DNA from: Albugo candida
Taxonomy: Eukaryota > Oomycota > Peronosporomycetes > Albuginales > Albuginaceae
DNA length: 64,000 nt
Assembly: GCA_905220665.1 (NCBI GenBank)
Contig: CAJNAR010000148.1
Location: 372,001 to 436,000, forward strand
Direction: 5' to 3'
Below, in pieces: positions 35,671 through 46,645 of this stretch. The notes below the pieces were generated by a model. The model made no database searches and was not told the DNA's origin. It saw only the letters and a list, made by a program, of their open reading frames with translations. Positions within the stretch are counted from its first letter, which is position 1; each line of letters starts with the position of its first letter. The position numbers and the translations under genes are program-made.

Positions 35671-37324
35671 GAATTTATAGTGAGATGATAAAAAGTAGCA
35701 TTGTCGGATCTAGAGTCGCTATATTTTTAGCATGACTAAGCTAAACGACAGCTATTATATAGTCGATATACTGCGCACGCAATTTATATATTTTCGAAGA
35801 CCTCATTGTGTGAAATTTAGCTTTATCGTCTCTGAGAGATGTAATACCACATAGGGTTTACACAAAATTATGGAGATATTTTGGGAAGGTCTCTTCATGC
35901 GGTATAGAAGAAGCACTAAGCAACATCTTATAGAGTATTTACAGGTGATTATAATTTTATTTTATAGGCATCTGAGTCTCATGAGAACGATTAAATTGTT
36001 GCTGTGGTGTTGGCTTACTAGCACGCTGGGTGAATCCTCTGACGGAAAGACTTTCAGCAAATATAATACGCCTGTGACATTCTTGGCATTATGAGTAGGC
36101 ACACAGGACCATCAAACGAAACGCTTCTGATCTAGAAAACTCTAGCGATGGTAAGTTCCGAGAAATCCTACTTTTCTTCGTAGACGGGGAATTCCATTTC
36201 ATCGTATAAGTATCTCGAGCGTTACCGTCAATGCGCGTTTCATTATTAGTCGGGGTCGATATCAAGCGTCATTTTTAGAGGCGAAGCGGTGAGTATGTCA
36301 AATTTCCTAATGCTCTGTTTACCGTAAATCAAAATACCGCCACGCAAATTAGTGGTAGTTTGTTTTCCATCACAACACTAGGCTTATATAATTGAAGGCG
36401 TACCCTGTTGTTTAGAATACCTCTATCAGATCTTGGTTGGATACTACGTTCGTACCAGGGCGCAGTCAAGGATAGATAGTTTTTGGTTCCTCATTCGTGC
36501 TCTGATAATATAGCTACATCGTGTCCTTTTTTATGATCAGCGCCAGATGAAGCTTCGATAATGATACAATATGTGAATAGTACAATGTGCGTTCAGAGTA
36601 TCGATTGATTCTGAATATGCATCCACCACCTTTAAAGGCAAACAAAAGTAATCTCTCTCACACAACATTGAATTGGAGTTAACGACGCTGGCATTTTTAA
36701 TAAGACGCAATGTCAAACAAAAAAAGGTACTATTTTATATTTCCCTGCACAAGAAGTTTGATGTCTTTCGATGTATTATTTTGTGCCCAATCGCTCATAC
36801 GTCGGATTTCCAATCCGCTCTTAGGAGAGATTCAGTGAGGAAAAGACAAATTGGACCTACAACCGAGAAGTTATTTAACGGCTAAGTCCTCTTTGAGCCT
36901 TCATGAGCGGCCGTGTAAAAACGATGGCAATCTACACAGAAGAAACGAACGCATTCCCTTAAACATCTCAGCGCTCATGTTCTACACATTGGCTCCCGAA
37001 CTTGGTAGATATTCTGCAAAGATAATGATATTGGTTTGATGCCTCGGCGAAAAATACATATTACATTTTTGAATATGAGCCTTCTGCCATCGGGTATTAT
37101 GCATACTTCTTCAATCAACGGAAAGATCGCATTGAAAGACATCTAGCGGCATCAAGTACGTCTAGGATCAAAACGATGCCAAACAAGATAAAAAGACGTC
37201 GCCAATCCATACTTTGTTGTGGCAGTGCTTTAGTAATACAGACAATAAAATGCATAGGAAATGAAAAAAAGCTGCAAGAGAAGTCGGACAAAATTACGAC
37301 TATGAATAAACGGGGGGGGGACAT
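35671..37324. other. Upstream region of the giant gene; no gene seen
   Basis: Presumably contains the promoter of the minus-strand giant gene. The 100 bases above 35670 are AT-rich with TATATAGTCG near 35756, but no specific element can be proved. The rest shows only short chance frames. A run of nine G residues at 37312-37320 sits at the edge of MULE A. Confidence 0.4.
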
Positions 37325-39456
37325 GGGGAGTTTATACCACTCGTTTCAAAAATATGGTTTGTATACCAAAAGGAATATTACACGGGCAAAATTGTAAAAT
37401 TATAAAAATGTATTCTTTTATGGCAAGGAACTATTAGTCCTTGCAAGTGCGCTTGTTGTGGCCGTAGTTACCGCATGTAGTGCGCTTGTAGCTGCGCTTC
37501 TTCTTGAAAGCTTCCGTGGCAGCCTAAGACTCGATTCGCTTCGCCTTCTTCGATCGGCCACGCTTCTTTGACAACATGAGTGGGTGGTGCTTTTCTAAAC
37601 GCGTCAGTTCATCCATCTTCACGCATGTACTCATCTTTACCAAGCGGTCGTAAGCACGCTGGTACACCTCCTTGGTCCCCGAATCATCGCAAAAATTCTT
37701 GGGTAGTGAGAGCTTGTTGACGGATCGAAGGGCCGCATAGAGGAAAGCATGGCCCTTTCCTGTCGCCAAATTAGCCATAAAAACACAGATTTCTAGGATT
37801 GTCTAGGTCGGCAGAATACTCGACAGGCAGCTCTCCATCCTTCCTCACGTTGACCACGAGAAATGAAAGGCAGCTCGGGATGATTTCGATCTTGTCAACG
37901 ACAAAGACAAAGCGCTTGCGCTCGAATTCCTTGGTTGCGTAAGCTTCGAGTTCACCCCACGAAGCCGACTTGGTGACGACACTATTTATCTGCCTCTCTA
38001 CCGTATGTATCCATATAGGGCACTCCCCACTGCTAACGGGCACAATACTTTGAGTCAACCCACTTGATCCCTATCTACTTTTCGCCGCCATGCGAGACAG
38101 TCCAGAAGTGGCTTCTCTCTAGCTTCAAGCAGGACGTTATTAGTAGACTTCACGTTGTTGCTAGTCACGGTCCCAAAGTGCGGACGTATACTATACGTGG
38201 CAGCCCATTTGAGCTTGTCTGCATCGAGTAGCCAAATCACCGCCTGTGCATTGTTTTTCTTCAACTCAGTGGCTCGTCGTTCGAGCGACGCAACCGTCAA
38301 GGAATTGGCCAGATTCCATGCCTGGTCCTTCAGTGTCGCATTGAGAAACTTGACGTTGAATTTTTTTCTGAGCATGGCCAGCACAAAAAAAGTGAGGGAT
38401 GTCACCTGCTTTAACTTGCATCGCCGGAATGAGACCCTTGTCACGGTCGGAGATGGCGAATGCTGGCGCTATTTTTAAAGAGTAGATGAAAGACCCGAAA
38501 CCATGACCAATTGAATTTTGTCTCGCCTTATATTCAAGCGACCGCGACAATCTGGATCTCATTCTTGGTGTTCTTACAGCAAGCGACAAGAAGGACTACG
38601 CCCTATTTGTTGTTCATAAATGTGCCATCCAGATTGATACCGCGATCTGCGAATTCGCGAAGCACATGAATGCCGAGCTTGTATACGATGACGACCTGAA
38701 AACGTTTGTCCTCGCGCAACGCGATATCCGCCTTGTGTCTGCGCTTGCTCATTTCGTGTACGTATGACAAGATTGACGAATACTGCGTGCGATATTTATC
38801 GAAGAGTTGCGCTTTGAGTCGGATGCAGGCGTCGACAGAAGTCTGGACGTCAATCGACGCCCATCAGCCGTCAACTTCTTCTGCATCTCAGCTGGACTGG
38901 CGTCACGACCCTTGTCAACGACGAAGTGGAGGGCCGAATCAAGAAAAGTGACACATGAAGGCTTGTGTACATGACTCGCTTCGTATAAAGCCAAATCAAC
39001 CCGTGGCGTCGCACGGGTACGGCACGAGCGTATGAGGTGGCTCAAAACCCCTATAATGCGCAAAAGCGACTGCGAAGCTGCAATTTGGATTGACACACAT
39101 CACCATGAAGCGTCTTTGGTCACTCGATAAGTCGTAGCGACCAGCGTAGTCGCGTGAGTAAGGAAGTCACGCCCGTCTGCCCAGTCACCTGGCGAACAGC
39201 CGTCACTTGACTCTTAAGTCTTACTAACGTAGCCGACGTTGCCGGCAGTCGTCGTAGTCGCCAGATGTGAATATTCTAACGACATGGCACTCAAGAATGT
39301 GTAAACTTCCGACTTTTTGGTAGATTTCTCATAATTTTACATAAATTTCGGACTTTTTGGTGTATTTTTCATATTTTTGCAATTTCGTACATGCAATACT
39401 CGTTTTGGTATATAACCCATATTTTTAAAAAAGTGGTATAAAATCCATACGTCCCC
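37325..39456 (-). mobile_element. MULE-type DNA transposon A
   Basis: Inverted terminal blocks at 37325-37371 and 39403-39456 share TTTATACCACT, AAAAATATGG and TATACCAAAA. Between them the minus strand encodes a MULE transposase remnant. Two subterminal direct copies of a 36-bp unit containing GACTTTTTGGT lie at 39309-39378. The right end directly abuts element B. Confidence 0.75.
37434..39096 (-). pseudogene. MULE transposase remnant, element A
   Basis: Read from high to low coordinates. The N-terminal part (39096-38749 frame) is followed by the MULE catalytic region: AFAISDRDKGLIPAMQ and IPHFFCAGHAQKK, then in another frame NVKFLNATLKDQAWNL and TSNNVKSTNNVLLE. These match MULE family order (second catalytic Asp in SDRD, then C..H). 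The C-terminal part (38058-37524) has a SWIM-like region, and a final segment TCGNYGHNKRTC resembles a CCHC knuckle with the second Cys changed to Tyr. Lesions include frame changes near 38440, 38360 and 37775 and an in-frame TAG at 37524-37526. The first catalytic Asp region lies in the damaged part near 38600. Confidence 0.8.
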
Positions 39457-39471
39457 ATAATTGGGATTATA
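39457..39471. repeat. 15-bp direct repeat, left copy, flanking MULE B
   Basis: ATAATTGGGATTATA here is repeated exactly at 42124-42138. The pair brackets element B and may be a target-site duplication, longer than the 8-11 bp usual for MULEs. Confidence 0.55.
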
Positions 39472-39478
39472 AAAAGAT

Positions 39479-39630
39479 GGGAAGCCGGTATAGCCACACC
39501 CCGTTCGGTATAGGAACCGGTATCACCACACTCCCTAAAATTGATTGGAAAGCGGTATCGCCCCCTAAATCTCCTGATCAAATGGGAACTGGTATCGCCA
39601 CTCACCCCAAATCCCCTAATTTAGGGATTA
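39479..39630 (+). repeat. Terminal iterons of MULE B
   Basis: About four degenerate units spaced about 40 bp: GCCGGTATAGCCACACCCC, ACCGGTATCACCACACTCCC, AGCGGTATCGCCCCC and ACTGGTATCGCCACTCACCC. The same units recur at 47756-47960 and, inverted, at 50083-50208. Confidence 0.75.
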
Positions 39631-39815
39631 AAAAAAAGTACCAATTTAATAAGGGAATTGCTGCGGACACACTCTATTTTTGCTACGGGCACCCCCTAAA
39701 CTATAAATTACAAACATACCCCCTACTTTAAAACCATCAATTAAGTTAACTAAGGAGTCTATCCCTCCTGTTACACCTCCAGTATCCCAGCACTCCGTCT
39801 ACCACAACTGGTGCC

Positions 39816-42069
39816 ATGTTCTCAGCTGCTAGCACCGCCAATCCCCAATTCACTACCCAGCCCACTCCCCAGACCACTCTGTCCAATCCGCCCACCTTGT
39901 CCACCTCTCTCGCTCCTGCTGCTCTTCACGCATCCAGCTCCGATATTTTCTTGCAAATACTGCACCTCTAGATTTGGCGAAAAATACATCCTTTGGTACT
40001 CGAATCTCTATTGATGAGGCAGTAAAACGACATGCAATATCCAATGGTTTCGTTATAACCATATCCCGTTCAAAGCCACTACTGTTTATTATGGATGTGA
40101 CTTGGGTGATGTTTACAAAATAATTGGAGATTAACAGAATATACCTGCCAGCGGATATCTTCCAGCCGTCAGCATGATTGTTCCTTTCGCTGGGCTGGTC
40201 GGCTAAAGCAAGGAGTTTGGTTGCTTGATGACGTTCGATCAGAGCACAACCATGAGATTGCTGTTGACCTCAGTGGGCATCCAGGTATCAGAAAGTTTTC
40301 ATCGCTGCATCCGCAACAAATGGCTGTAAGGTCAATGGGCAACTTCCCATCAAGAGAAATTGCAGCTTTGAAGGCAGATCCAGCTGAGGGATCTCAAGAT
40401 GCGGTCACAAAAAAGGACATCAGCAACTAAAAACTGTTATTCGCAAGCATTACCTTGCAGGCCGCACATCTTTGTAGGCCTCGATGGATGAGCTCGGCTC
40501 TGGGGAGAAATAGCACCACAGCTCTAATATTACCAAGCAGGTCATATAAGACATCTGTATCTCAGTCAAGTTGCATCAGAAAATCTGGTTGATTAATACC
40601 ATCATGTATTTGTGATTGATTGCGCATGTAATACGAACCGGTATGGTATGTCACTTATTCATATTGTTGGGATGACCGCACTAAACCAGTCCTATTCCGC
40701 TGGCAGGATCTTTTCCCAGGAGGAAAGGCTGGTGACTACAAATGGGCGCTGAGTCAATTCAAGAATATTACGTTGCCATCAGGAAAACTGCCTGCCTGCC
40801 TAGTAACGGACAAAGAAGTGGCATTGACCAATGCCATAAACATTGTTTTTCTGGCGTTCCTCACCTACTTTGTTTGTCATAACAATAAGAATATTTTGGC
40901 AAACTGCAAAAGAGAATTTTTATCCGTGGATACTTGGAATTATCCATTTCCAATTGGAACACTGTTGCTCGCTGTTCTACAGTCAACAAGTACAAGGATC
41001 TATGAGATACCTTTAAAACTCAATATGAGTAATTCCATGCAAAGTGCATTACGTATCTGCGTGAAACTTGGTTACCTTGGAAAGAACACTACATAGAGGC
41101 ATGGACTCGAAATTGTCTTCCTTTTGGACAGACCACCTCCTCTCGAGCTGAGGGTGCACACTCACTCCTCAAAAAATATGTCCATACGTCGTCAGGTGAC
41201 CTTCAACAAATGGTAGGCCAACTTAACATTGCTATTCAACACCACCTTGATGCAATCCGAGCTGCTGAGGCAGCAGACCAGCTAAAATAATCCACAAATA
41301 CCAGGATACCCTTCTTCAGTTTCTTGGGTGTGTGGTGTCCAGATTCGCCATCGAAACGGTAGGATACTATTTTTTGCAATGGGTCACAAAATGATAAAGT
41401 CTCACATCTGTGCTCTTTATCCATTTTTCCGGATGTTTACCCTGTTGGAGGCATTGAAAACATTACAGAAAGATGGGAAATCACTACCCGAGCTTTGCCT
41501 TTGTGCAGAACTTGTCACATTTGGCTTACCTTGCCAGAATACTCTGCAAGCAAAACAACACGCCAACGATTCTCTGACCTTAGATGACCTGCATTCATTC
41601 CAAATCTGGGTGAAAGGTAGTCTGCAGAATTCTGTGCAAAGAGATATTAATAGCTGGGAGGACACACACTACGAGCTCTATGAGGTGTATAATAGTGCTC
41701 CCTCCATGAAAAAGCTCGTTTGCACTTAGCGGTTAGAGATATTCTGACTGAGCAGAACATTCTTCCACCACATTCCGTCAAAACGCGTGGGCGTCGTGCA
41801 CAAAAGCAGTCTATAAATCAAACAAGCGTGATCCATCAGCCTTTGAATCCCATAAACCTGGAAAAAGGAAAAGCAAATGCCGAGCTTGTGGAAAGCGGGG
41901 GCATAATAAAAGAAGGGGTGAAAAATTGCGACAGGTATGTAGGGCATCAGTTTGGAATGGTGTTGTTTGATTCATCTAATTAATTTCTCTCTTTTTACAG
42001 AATACAACAAGCAATCCAGCTAGTGAAAAAAAATTCAGGAGAAGAACAGGGACTTGGCTGCAGAGGTGA
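39816..42069 (+). pseudogene. FAR1-type MULE transposase remnant, element B
   Basis: Likely start ATG 39816 (a Pro/Ser/Thr-rich leader). It is followed in shifted frames by ISIDEAVKRHAISNGFVITI, a FAR1-like DNA-binding start, and EHNHEIAVDLSGHPGIRKF. The MULE core shows CLVTDKEVALTNAI and YFVCHNNKNILANCKREF (frame 40773-41096). The SWIM-like segment reads CAELVTFGLPCQ (41328-41729 frame). A C-terminal knuckle CRACGKRGHNKRRG lies near 41890 and the product ends after a short spliced exon at TGA 42067-42069. In-frame stops occur near 39970, 40430 and 41290, and frame breaks are several. Decayed copy. Confidence 0.75.
41935..42000 (+). other. 66-bp intron in MULE B transposase gene
   Basis: Donor GTATGT, branch-like CTAAT at about 41976 and acceptor CTCTCTTTTTACAG. 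It is phase 0: CGA CAG | AAT ACA. The 3' exon gives 22 codons ending at TGA. Confidence 0.65.
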
Positions 42070-42123
42070 GTCATTTCAATTAAAGTAGTTTAGATTACAA
42101 GATCGGTAACTGAATCAAGAATA

Positions 42124-42138
42124 ATAATTGGGATTATA
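42124..42138. repeat. 15-bp direct repeat, right copy, flanking MULE B
   Basis: Exact match to 39457-39471. Confidence 0.55.
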
Positions 42139-42139
42139 G

Positions 42140-42182
42140 AAAAAATATACCAAGGCTGTATACTATACGTACGGATATACAC
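42140..42182. repeat. Left terminal inverted repeat of MULE C
   Basis: Reverse complement of 45181-45225 with about four differences by eye. Confidence 0.8.
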
Positions 42183-43503
42183 ACACCTAGGATTCTAACG
42201 AGAAAAACCCAGTCTTGCATGAAAAACCTTTGATTAATGATGTACTATGTAGTGAGATTAACGAAGTATACAATTATGCGTCCCTTATCGGACAGTCCTA
42301 CGATTATGACCAAAATGGTTGCATATTCCACATCTCGTTCGGCGCGTTTCTATTTTCTCAGTAGCTCGTTGCGATGGATCCGCTTCTTTGAAGATGGAGC
42401 GTTGCACACACCTCGTGTGAGATCATTTTTTTAGCACGATTGGCATTATGTTATCATCGGATCTCTCAGAACAGGAGGCCGCAGGAGTCATGAAAATACG
42501 TGACCATGCTGGGCAATTTTCTGGACTGCTTCAATGCTACTAATGCATTGATGCAAGGCAAGCCATCGTCTTCGAAGTACCCAGACGAGCATCGCACAAC
42601 TTCAGCGGAATTGAACTGCAACTTTCATCTGAATACTCCCCACCCCTGAGCGGATTGCGACGATGTAGCAACAGGTCGAACATTCATCAATTTCACCCCA
42701 GCTCGCAGCGGCCATTATTTTATTCACCTTTCGTGATGCATATAGAGTTAGTACTTCCCATCCTTTCGGTTTGCTGATATTTTCAGCCCACTTGCACCCC
42801 ACGTAACTTCCAATTCCCATTAAGCAGTCGATGATAGGAAGACTCCGAATTCCCCTCAACACGCTGTTTACCGCCTCCACGTTGTTCGACGTCGAAGTGT
42901 TGTATCTTAGACACGGTGAGTAAGCTGTTGACCAATTCTTACGATCAAACTCCTGTAGCCACACCAGCGCATTGCGTGTTAAATTGGCGATATTCGCCTT
43001 CGCCTTCTCGTACTCCACCGTTGTTCGTCAACGAGCCAATATCCACGCCAAATTCTTCAACAGGTTGGACTTGTAATTCTTGATAAAAGTGTCCATCAAA
43101 TGCTAGGAGCAGAAAAAAGGTGGGACGTCTGGTTTTGATGTATGCATAGCTTCCGTAAGTCTCTTGTCTCTATCCGATATCACGAATGCTGGAGGTGGCT
43201 GGAGGTGAGAGAGTAGGAGCTTCAAAAACTAGCTCCAGTTATCTTCATTCTACACCGACACGAGCCCAGCTGCGATAATTTGGATCTAGCTGTTTTCAGC
43301 TCGAAAGCACGCTACAAGGAGAATCTCACCAATTGAGGTATTCATAAATGTGCCGTGCACGGAAATCAAAATCACATGCTCACTACATGACTTACTTTAA
43401 GCTCTTCATAGGAAAGGATACTCAATCGCATAAATCCATTATCTACGATATTAAGCTTGGCTTCGAGGCCTCGAATGTTTAGTTAAGCCATATAGGATGG
43501 AAT

Positions 43504-43519
43504 GAGGCTGTACTGCTCA
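43504..43519. repeat. Target-site duplication of LINE copy 3 (3' side)
   Basis: GAGGCTGTACTGCTCA, exact 16-bp match to 44725-44740. On the LINE strand it begins TGAGCAG. Confidence 0.92.
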
Positions 43520-44724
43520 GTTGAAGGTGTCTATATTACTAGAATTAGACTAACTGATTTCTCTAGTTGCCTAGGCTATCTTAAATAACATATATACATA
43601 CAAGAACGTTTGGCAAAATACCTGTGAAAGATGATAATATGTTCCTCGTTGCTAGTCCTGCAGTGCGGTAGCCTCCACCACTACAGTACGAGAGTGTATC
43701 CATCGTGTAACGGATAAATGTTGAAAGTTGTAAAAAGTTGTGAAACAATGGTCCAAAACTACCGTGTTTTGTAAAAGGGTCCAAAAGTACTGTGAGTTGT
43801 GAAACGGTCTAAAGTACAGTGTTTTGCAAATTGGTGTGCGCCACACTACGATGAGCATAACCTGCCAACTAGGACTAGGATCCGAGTTGCACTTGCCTTT
43901 CCACTCGCCTGTGCCGGACCCGCAGCAATGATCTTCGACTTCTGATAATCCACCGAGTGATCCTTGCGTTGCGAGTTGTTCCAAAACTTTAGCAAGCCGA
44001 ATGCGTTCCTCTTGGTCGTAACATTGTCTTCGAAAGTACCGAGCGTGCGGACTAAACGTGGTGTAGATCACGGAAAGTGCTGGAACTGTCGGCGTTGCTG
44101 ATCGCTGTTCGAACAAACGACGATTCCAATCTGTCCAGACGAAGTGCAGTGTCACCGCTTGCAATGCAAGCTATAAATCTGATATAATTTCTAAATAGTC
44201 TTTTTAATCGACCGTATTGTTGGTACGATTACACATGCAATATGCGTCCAACGTGGTCGAAAGGAGAAAACTGATCCCAACTAGGGAGTAACTCCCTCCA
44301 TAATTGTGCCGTCTGATCGCACTCTAGAAAGGAATGTTGATCGGATTCCACTGCCCTACACGAAGGCTGCGTGCACAATATAATGTCGGGATGAATATCC
44401 TTTAAGAACCAGAAACAAGATCGAACTGGCAACATTTGAAAGGCTAGACGAAACTGTAAATCTTCGAAAACTGGTAACACACGATGCCGTGATGTAGCCA
44501 GAAATGTTCCCACTCGTTCGGTATCCAGTGCGTCCGATCTCTCCCGTCATGACCAATGTGTCGACATCGGATGACTCTTGATTGGTTCGGGAAGCTTCCA
44601 GACGATTCATGAGAATTGTGAGCGTGGAATAGATGGAAAATAATGTTTCCTTTCCTTGCTTTTTACTCCCACATAAAATGATCTGCCACTTGTGGTTGGT
44701 GTAATACAAGTGATGAGACCTATC
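43520..44724 (-). mobile_element. 5'-truncated LINE, copy 3, inside MULE C
   Basis: The shortest of the three good copies. It starts at the segment equivalent to 4814 in copy 1 and contains the zinc-binding region (CTQPSCRAVESDQHSFLEC) and the C-terminal LHFVWTDWNRRLFEQRSATP. Its 3' UTR has about three minisatellite units and it ends AGACACCTTCAAC. Flanked by an exact 16-bp duplication and inserted into the coding region of a MULE, so it is younger than that MULE insertion. Confidence 0.92.
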
Positions 44725-44740
44725 GAGGCTGTACTGCTCA
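44725..44740. repeat. Target-site duplication of LINE copy 3 (5' side)
   Basis: Exact match to 43504-43519. Confidence 0.92.
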
Positions 44741-45180
44741 ATACCACTATCGAATAACTCAAGATCCAACTTCTCGAGTGCCTGAGCACACTTCATATAT
44801 GTAGAGGAGTAGGTTTCCTGCCGGAGATCACGGCCATATCTCTGACTGAAGAGCAATTTTCTTCGCAGTTGTATATCTACGAGACGCCTTTGACGATTCG
44901 ATATAATTGACAGGAGTGCAAAATAAATTTTGTTGGAGGGCTGAATGTCCGCGAAAAGGCAAACTAAACAACGAAGAAATAGACGTACTGTATGCACACT
45001 GCTTTGTAACGCCGCTTGTCACTGGACCACACACGAAATCGACGTTTACATTTTCGTTTGTGCTCAATTACTGCTTAAATTATATCCCTCTTATTGGCAT
45101 AACTCCTGTTCTCGAAGAAGCTGCTGCTACTTTGCTGTTTTTCGTCCTCGTTTTCCATCGCTGGTATTAAAATGTGTAAT

Positions 45181-45225
45181 GTGTATACCCATACGTATAG
45201 TATACAGCCTTGGTATATATTTTTT
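45181..45225. repeat. Right terminal inverted repeat of MULE C
   Basis: Pairs with 42140-42182; see that entry. Confidence 0.8.
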
Positions 45226-45256
45226 GTTTTTCTATCAAATTGGTATATTTCTTTTA

Positions 45257-46102
45257 GGGAATTGTTATACTCACTCCATAATTCACTCCCTTTCAAGTCA
45301 GGTGGCACACATTATTATACTATGTATACTTTTCATTTATACATAGGAAACTTTTATATTCACTCCTTTTCAAGTCACGTGACACACATTGATAATTCGC
45401 AGAGAGGAGAAAGGGGCATTGAATACGCCGAGATGCTGCCTGTAGCTCCCGTTCTGATACTTGAGACAAGTGTGCACCATCACGGTCACATTTCAAGTAT
45501 CCATTTTTTTCCTGTTAGCCGAACGTTTGACAGTCATTGCGTATCCCTGGCCAAACGCCCATTTCTGTGCTGCGGAAAGCAATTCTTCACGGCTACCATA
45601 TCCGGCCTTTTGGAGAGATAGTATGTCTAGAGTGCTCATTGTGTCAGCTAAGCACAAAGGTGTGGCATTTGCTGCGCGTCAGCGTTCTGTTATTGGATGA
45701 ATGGCAGCATATCTTTACATCCATCCGCTGTATTGAGAAACAGGAAGTATGGCGTCAGTTACCATTCGCTACTGTTCTACTGTAGTATGACTGCCTTTCT
45801 ACAATGGGCGCTCTCTTTACAGTACCATTCTCGCGCTGCACAGTTAGAGTTGGTGGAAGGTAAGTCGTGGAGAGGGCAAAAGGTTCTCTTATCTGAAGAG
45901 TAATCATGCAGACGTGAGTGAATTCAACCGAAAGAAAGTCAACATAACTTTTCTGGTCACGGGACGTATTAGGGAGTGAAAAGAAGTGACTATAAAAATT
46001 TCCAAAATATAACTAAAAAGTATACATAGTATAATTATGTGTACCACCTGACTTAAAAAGGGAGTGAATTTAACCAAAAAGGGAGTGAATATAACAATTC
46101 CC
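45257..46102 (-). mobile_element. Non-autonomous MULE-like element D (846 bp)
   Basis: Long inverted ends at 45257-45372 and about 45985-46102 share GGGAATTGTTATA, TTCACTCCC, AAGTCAGGTGG, TATACTATGTATACTTTT. The flanks TTCTTTTA and TTTTTTTA differ by one base and may be a worn 8-bp target duplication. The interior keeps only an N-terminal MULE piece. Confidence 0.8.
45410..45660 (-). pseudogene. FAR1-like DNA-binding remnant in element D
   Basis: The minus strand reads MSTLDILSLQKAGYG, then SREELLSAAQKWAFGQGY and AMTVKRSANRK. In a shifted frame it reads LKCDRDGAHL. This is the pattern of the N-terminal DNA-binding domain of FAR1-type MULE proteins (helix, then basic strand, then a CDR.G box). 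The catalytic domain is missing, so the element would depend on a related transposase. Confidence 0.6.
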
Positions 46103-46645
46103 TTTTTTTATGATCCGTAATAAGTCTGCTGTTTCCTTTCATACCAAAAGGGACGATGTTGTTGAGGAGAATTGAGGCCTACGCAAAGCTTTACAACCAT
46201 TGCTTGACGAGAACATGTGACTAAATGATCAGATAATGGTGTCCTTTTTGCGTACCTGCACGCCTGAACCAGCTGCACAAAGCAAGTGGCTGGTAATTCC
46301 TGTGGCATTTTTACTTCCTACTTACTTTGTGAAGCTGCGCTAGGGAGAGCTCATGGTGGAAGTGCACCACCAGCTCATGTGTTTCGAGCCAATATGCTGC
46401 ATGCACTGCAGGCTTTCAGAAAGCTTAGTTAGAATCAGCAAAGAGCGCGAATCAATAGAAGGCAATCGTGGCTGGATTATTTTCTTCTGAAATAATTGCC
46501 TACTAGGCTACTTTTCCTATGCTTGAAATAAACTCAGCTTTTCTTATGGTGTTACTGCCACCAGCTAGAAGTTGACTTAAGAGCAACGGACATGGCAGTA
46601 CGAAAGTAGAGGGCATGTTTGGAATTTCTATTTTTTGGGGTGTGC
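46103..46645. other. No gene seen between elements D and E
   Basis: The minus frame 46308-46108 (MPQELPATCFVQLV) has no recognisable domain. Weak similarity of 46620-46645 to the outer right flank of element E suggests that the inverted ends of E may extend a little further. Confidence 0.4.

Larger units (their letters stand above)
39472..42123 (+). mobile_element. MULE-type DNA transposon B (FAR1-like)
   Basis: Plus-strand element with iterated CCGGTATCGCCACACCC-like units at its left end and a FAR1/MULE/SWIM/zinc-knuckle protein remnant. No matching iterated right end is present before the 15-bp repeat at 42124, so the right terminus has been lost. Same family as element F by left-end iterons and protein type. 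Confidence 0.7.
42602..45158 (-). pseudogene. MULE transposase remnant, element C
   Basis: The probable first Met at 45158 (MENEDEKQQSSSSFFEN) lies 23 bp inside the right inverted end. Coding then runs in two frames to 44741 (LRRKLLFSQRYGRDLRQETY), is cut by the LINE, and resumes below 43504. There, in several frames, come VHGTFMNTSIGEILLVACF, AFVISDRDKRLTEAMH and VPPFFCS. The final open part 43018-42602 reads NIANLTRNALVWLQEFDRKN, TSNNVEAVNSVLRGIRSLPI and ASWGEIDE. It matches element A in order and motif, so A and C belong to one group distinct from B and F. It has many stops and is inactive. Confidence 0.78.
42140..45225 (-). mobile_element. MULE-type DNA transposon C, interrupted by a LINE
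   Basis: Inverted ends at 42140-42182 and 45181-45225 share CGTATAGTATACAGCCTTGG, with nearly identical flanking bases. The minus strand between them encodes a MULE transposase remnant split by LINE copy 3. Without the LINE the element would be about 1.87 kb. Confidence 0.8.

Noticed and set aside
37312..37320. G-run as a functional element
   Set aside because: A simple homopolymer next to a transposon end, likely slippage. No further structure was seen.
45172..45621. 149-codon plus-strand ORF across MULE C and D ends
   Set aside because: It runs through terminal inverted repeats of two elements, and the minus strand carries the recognisable FAR1-like remnant.
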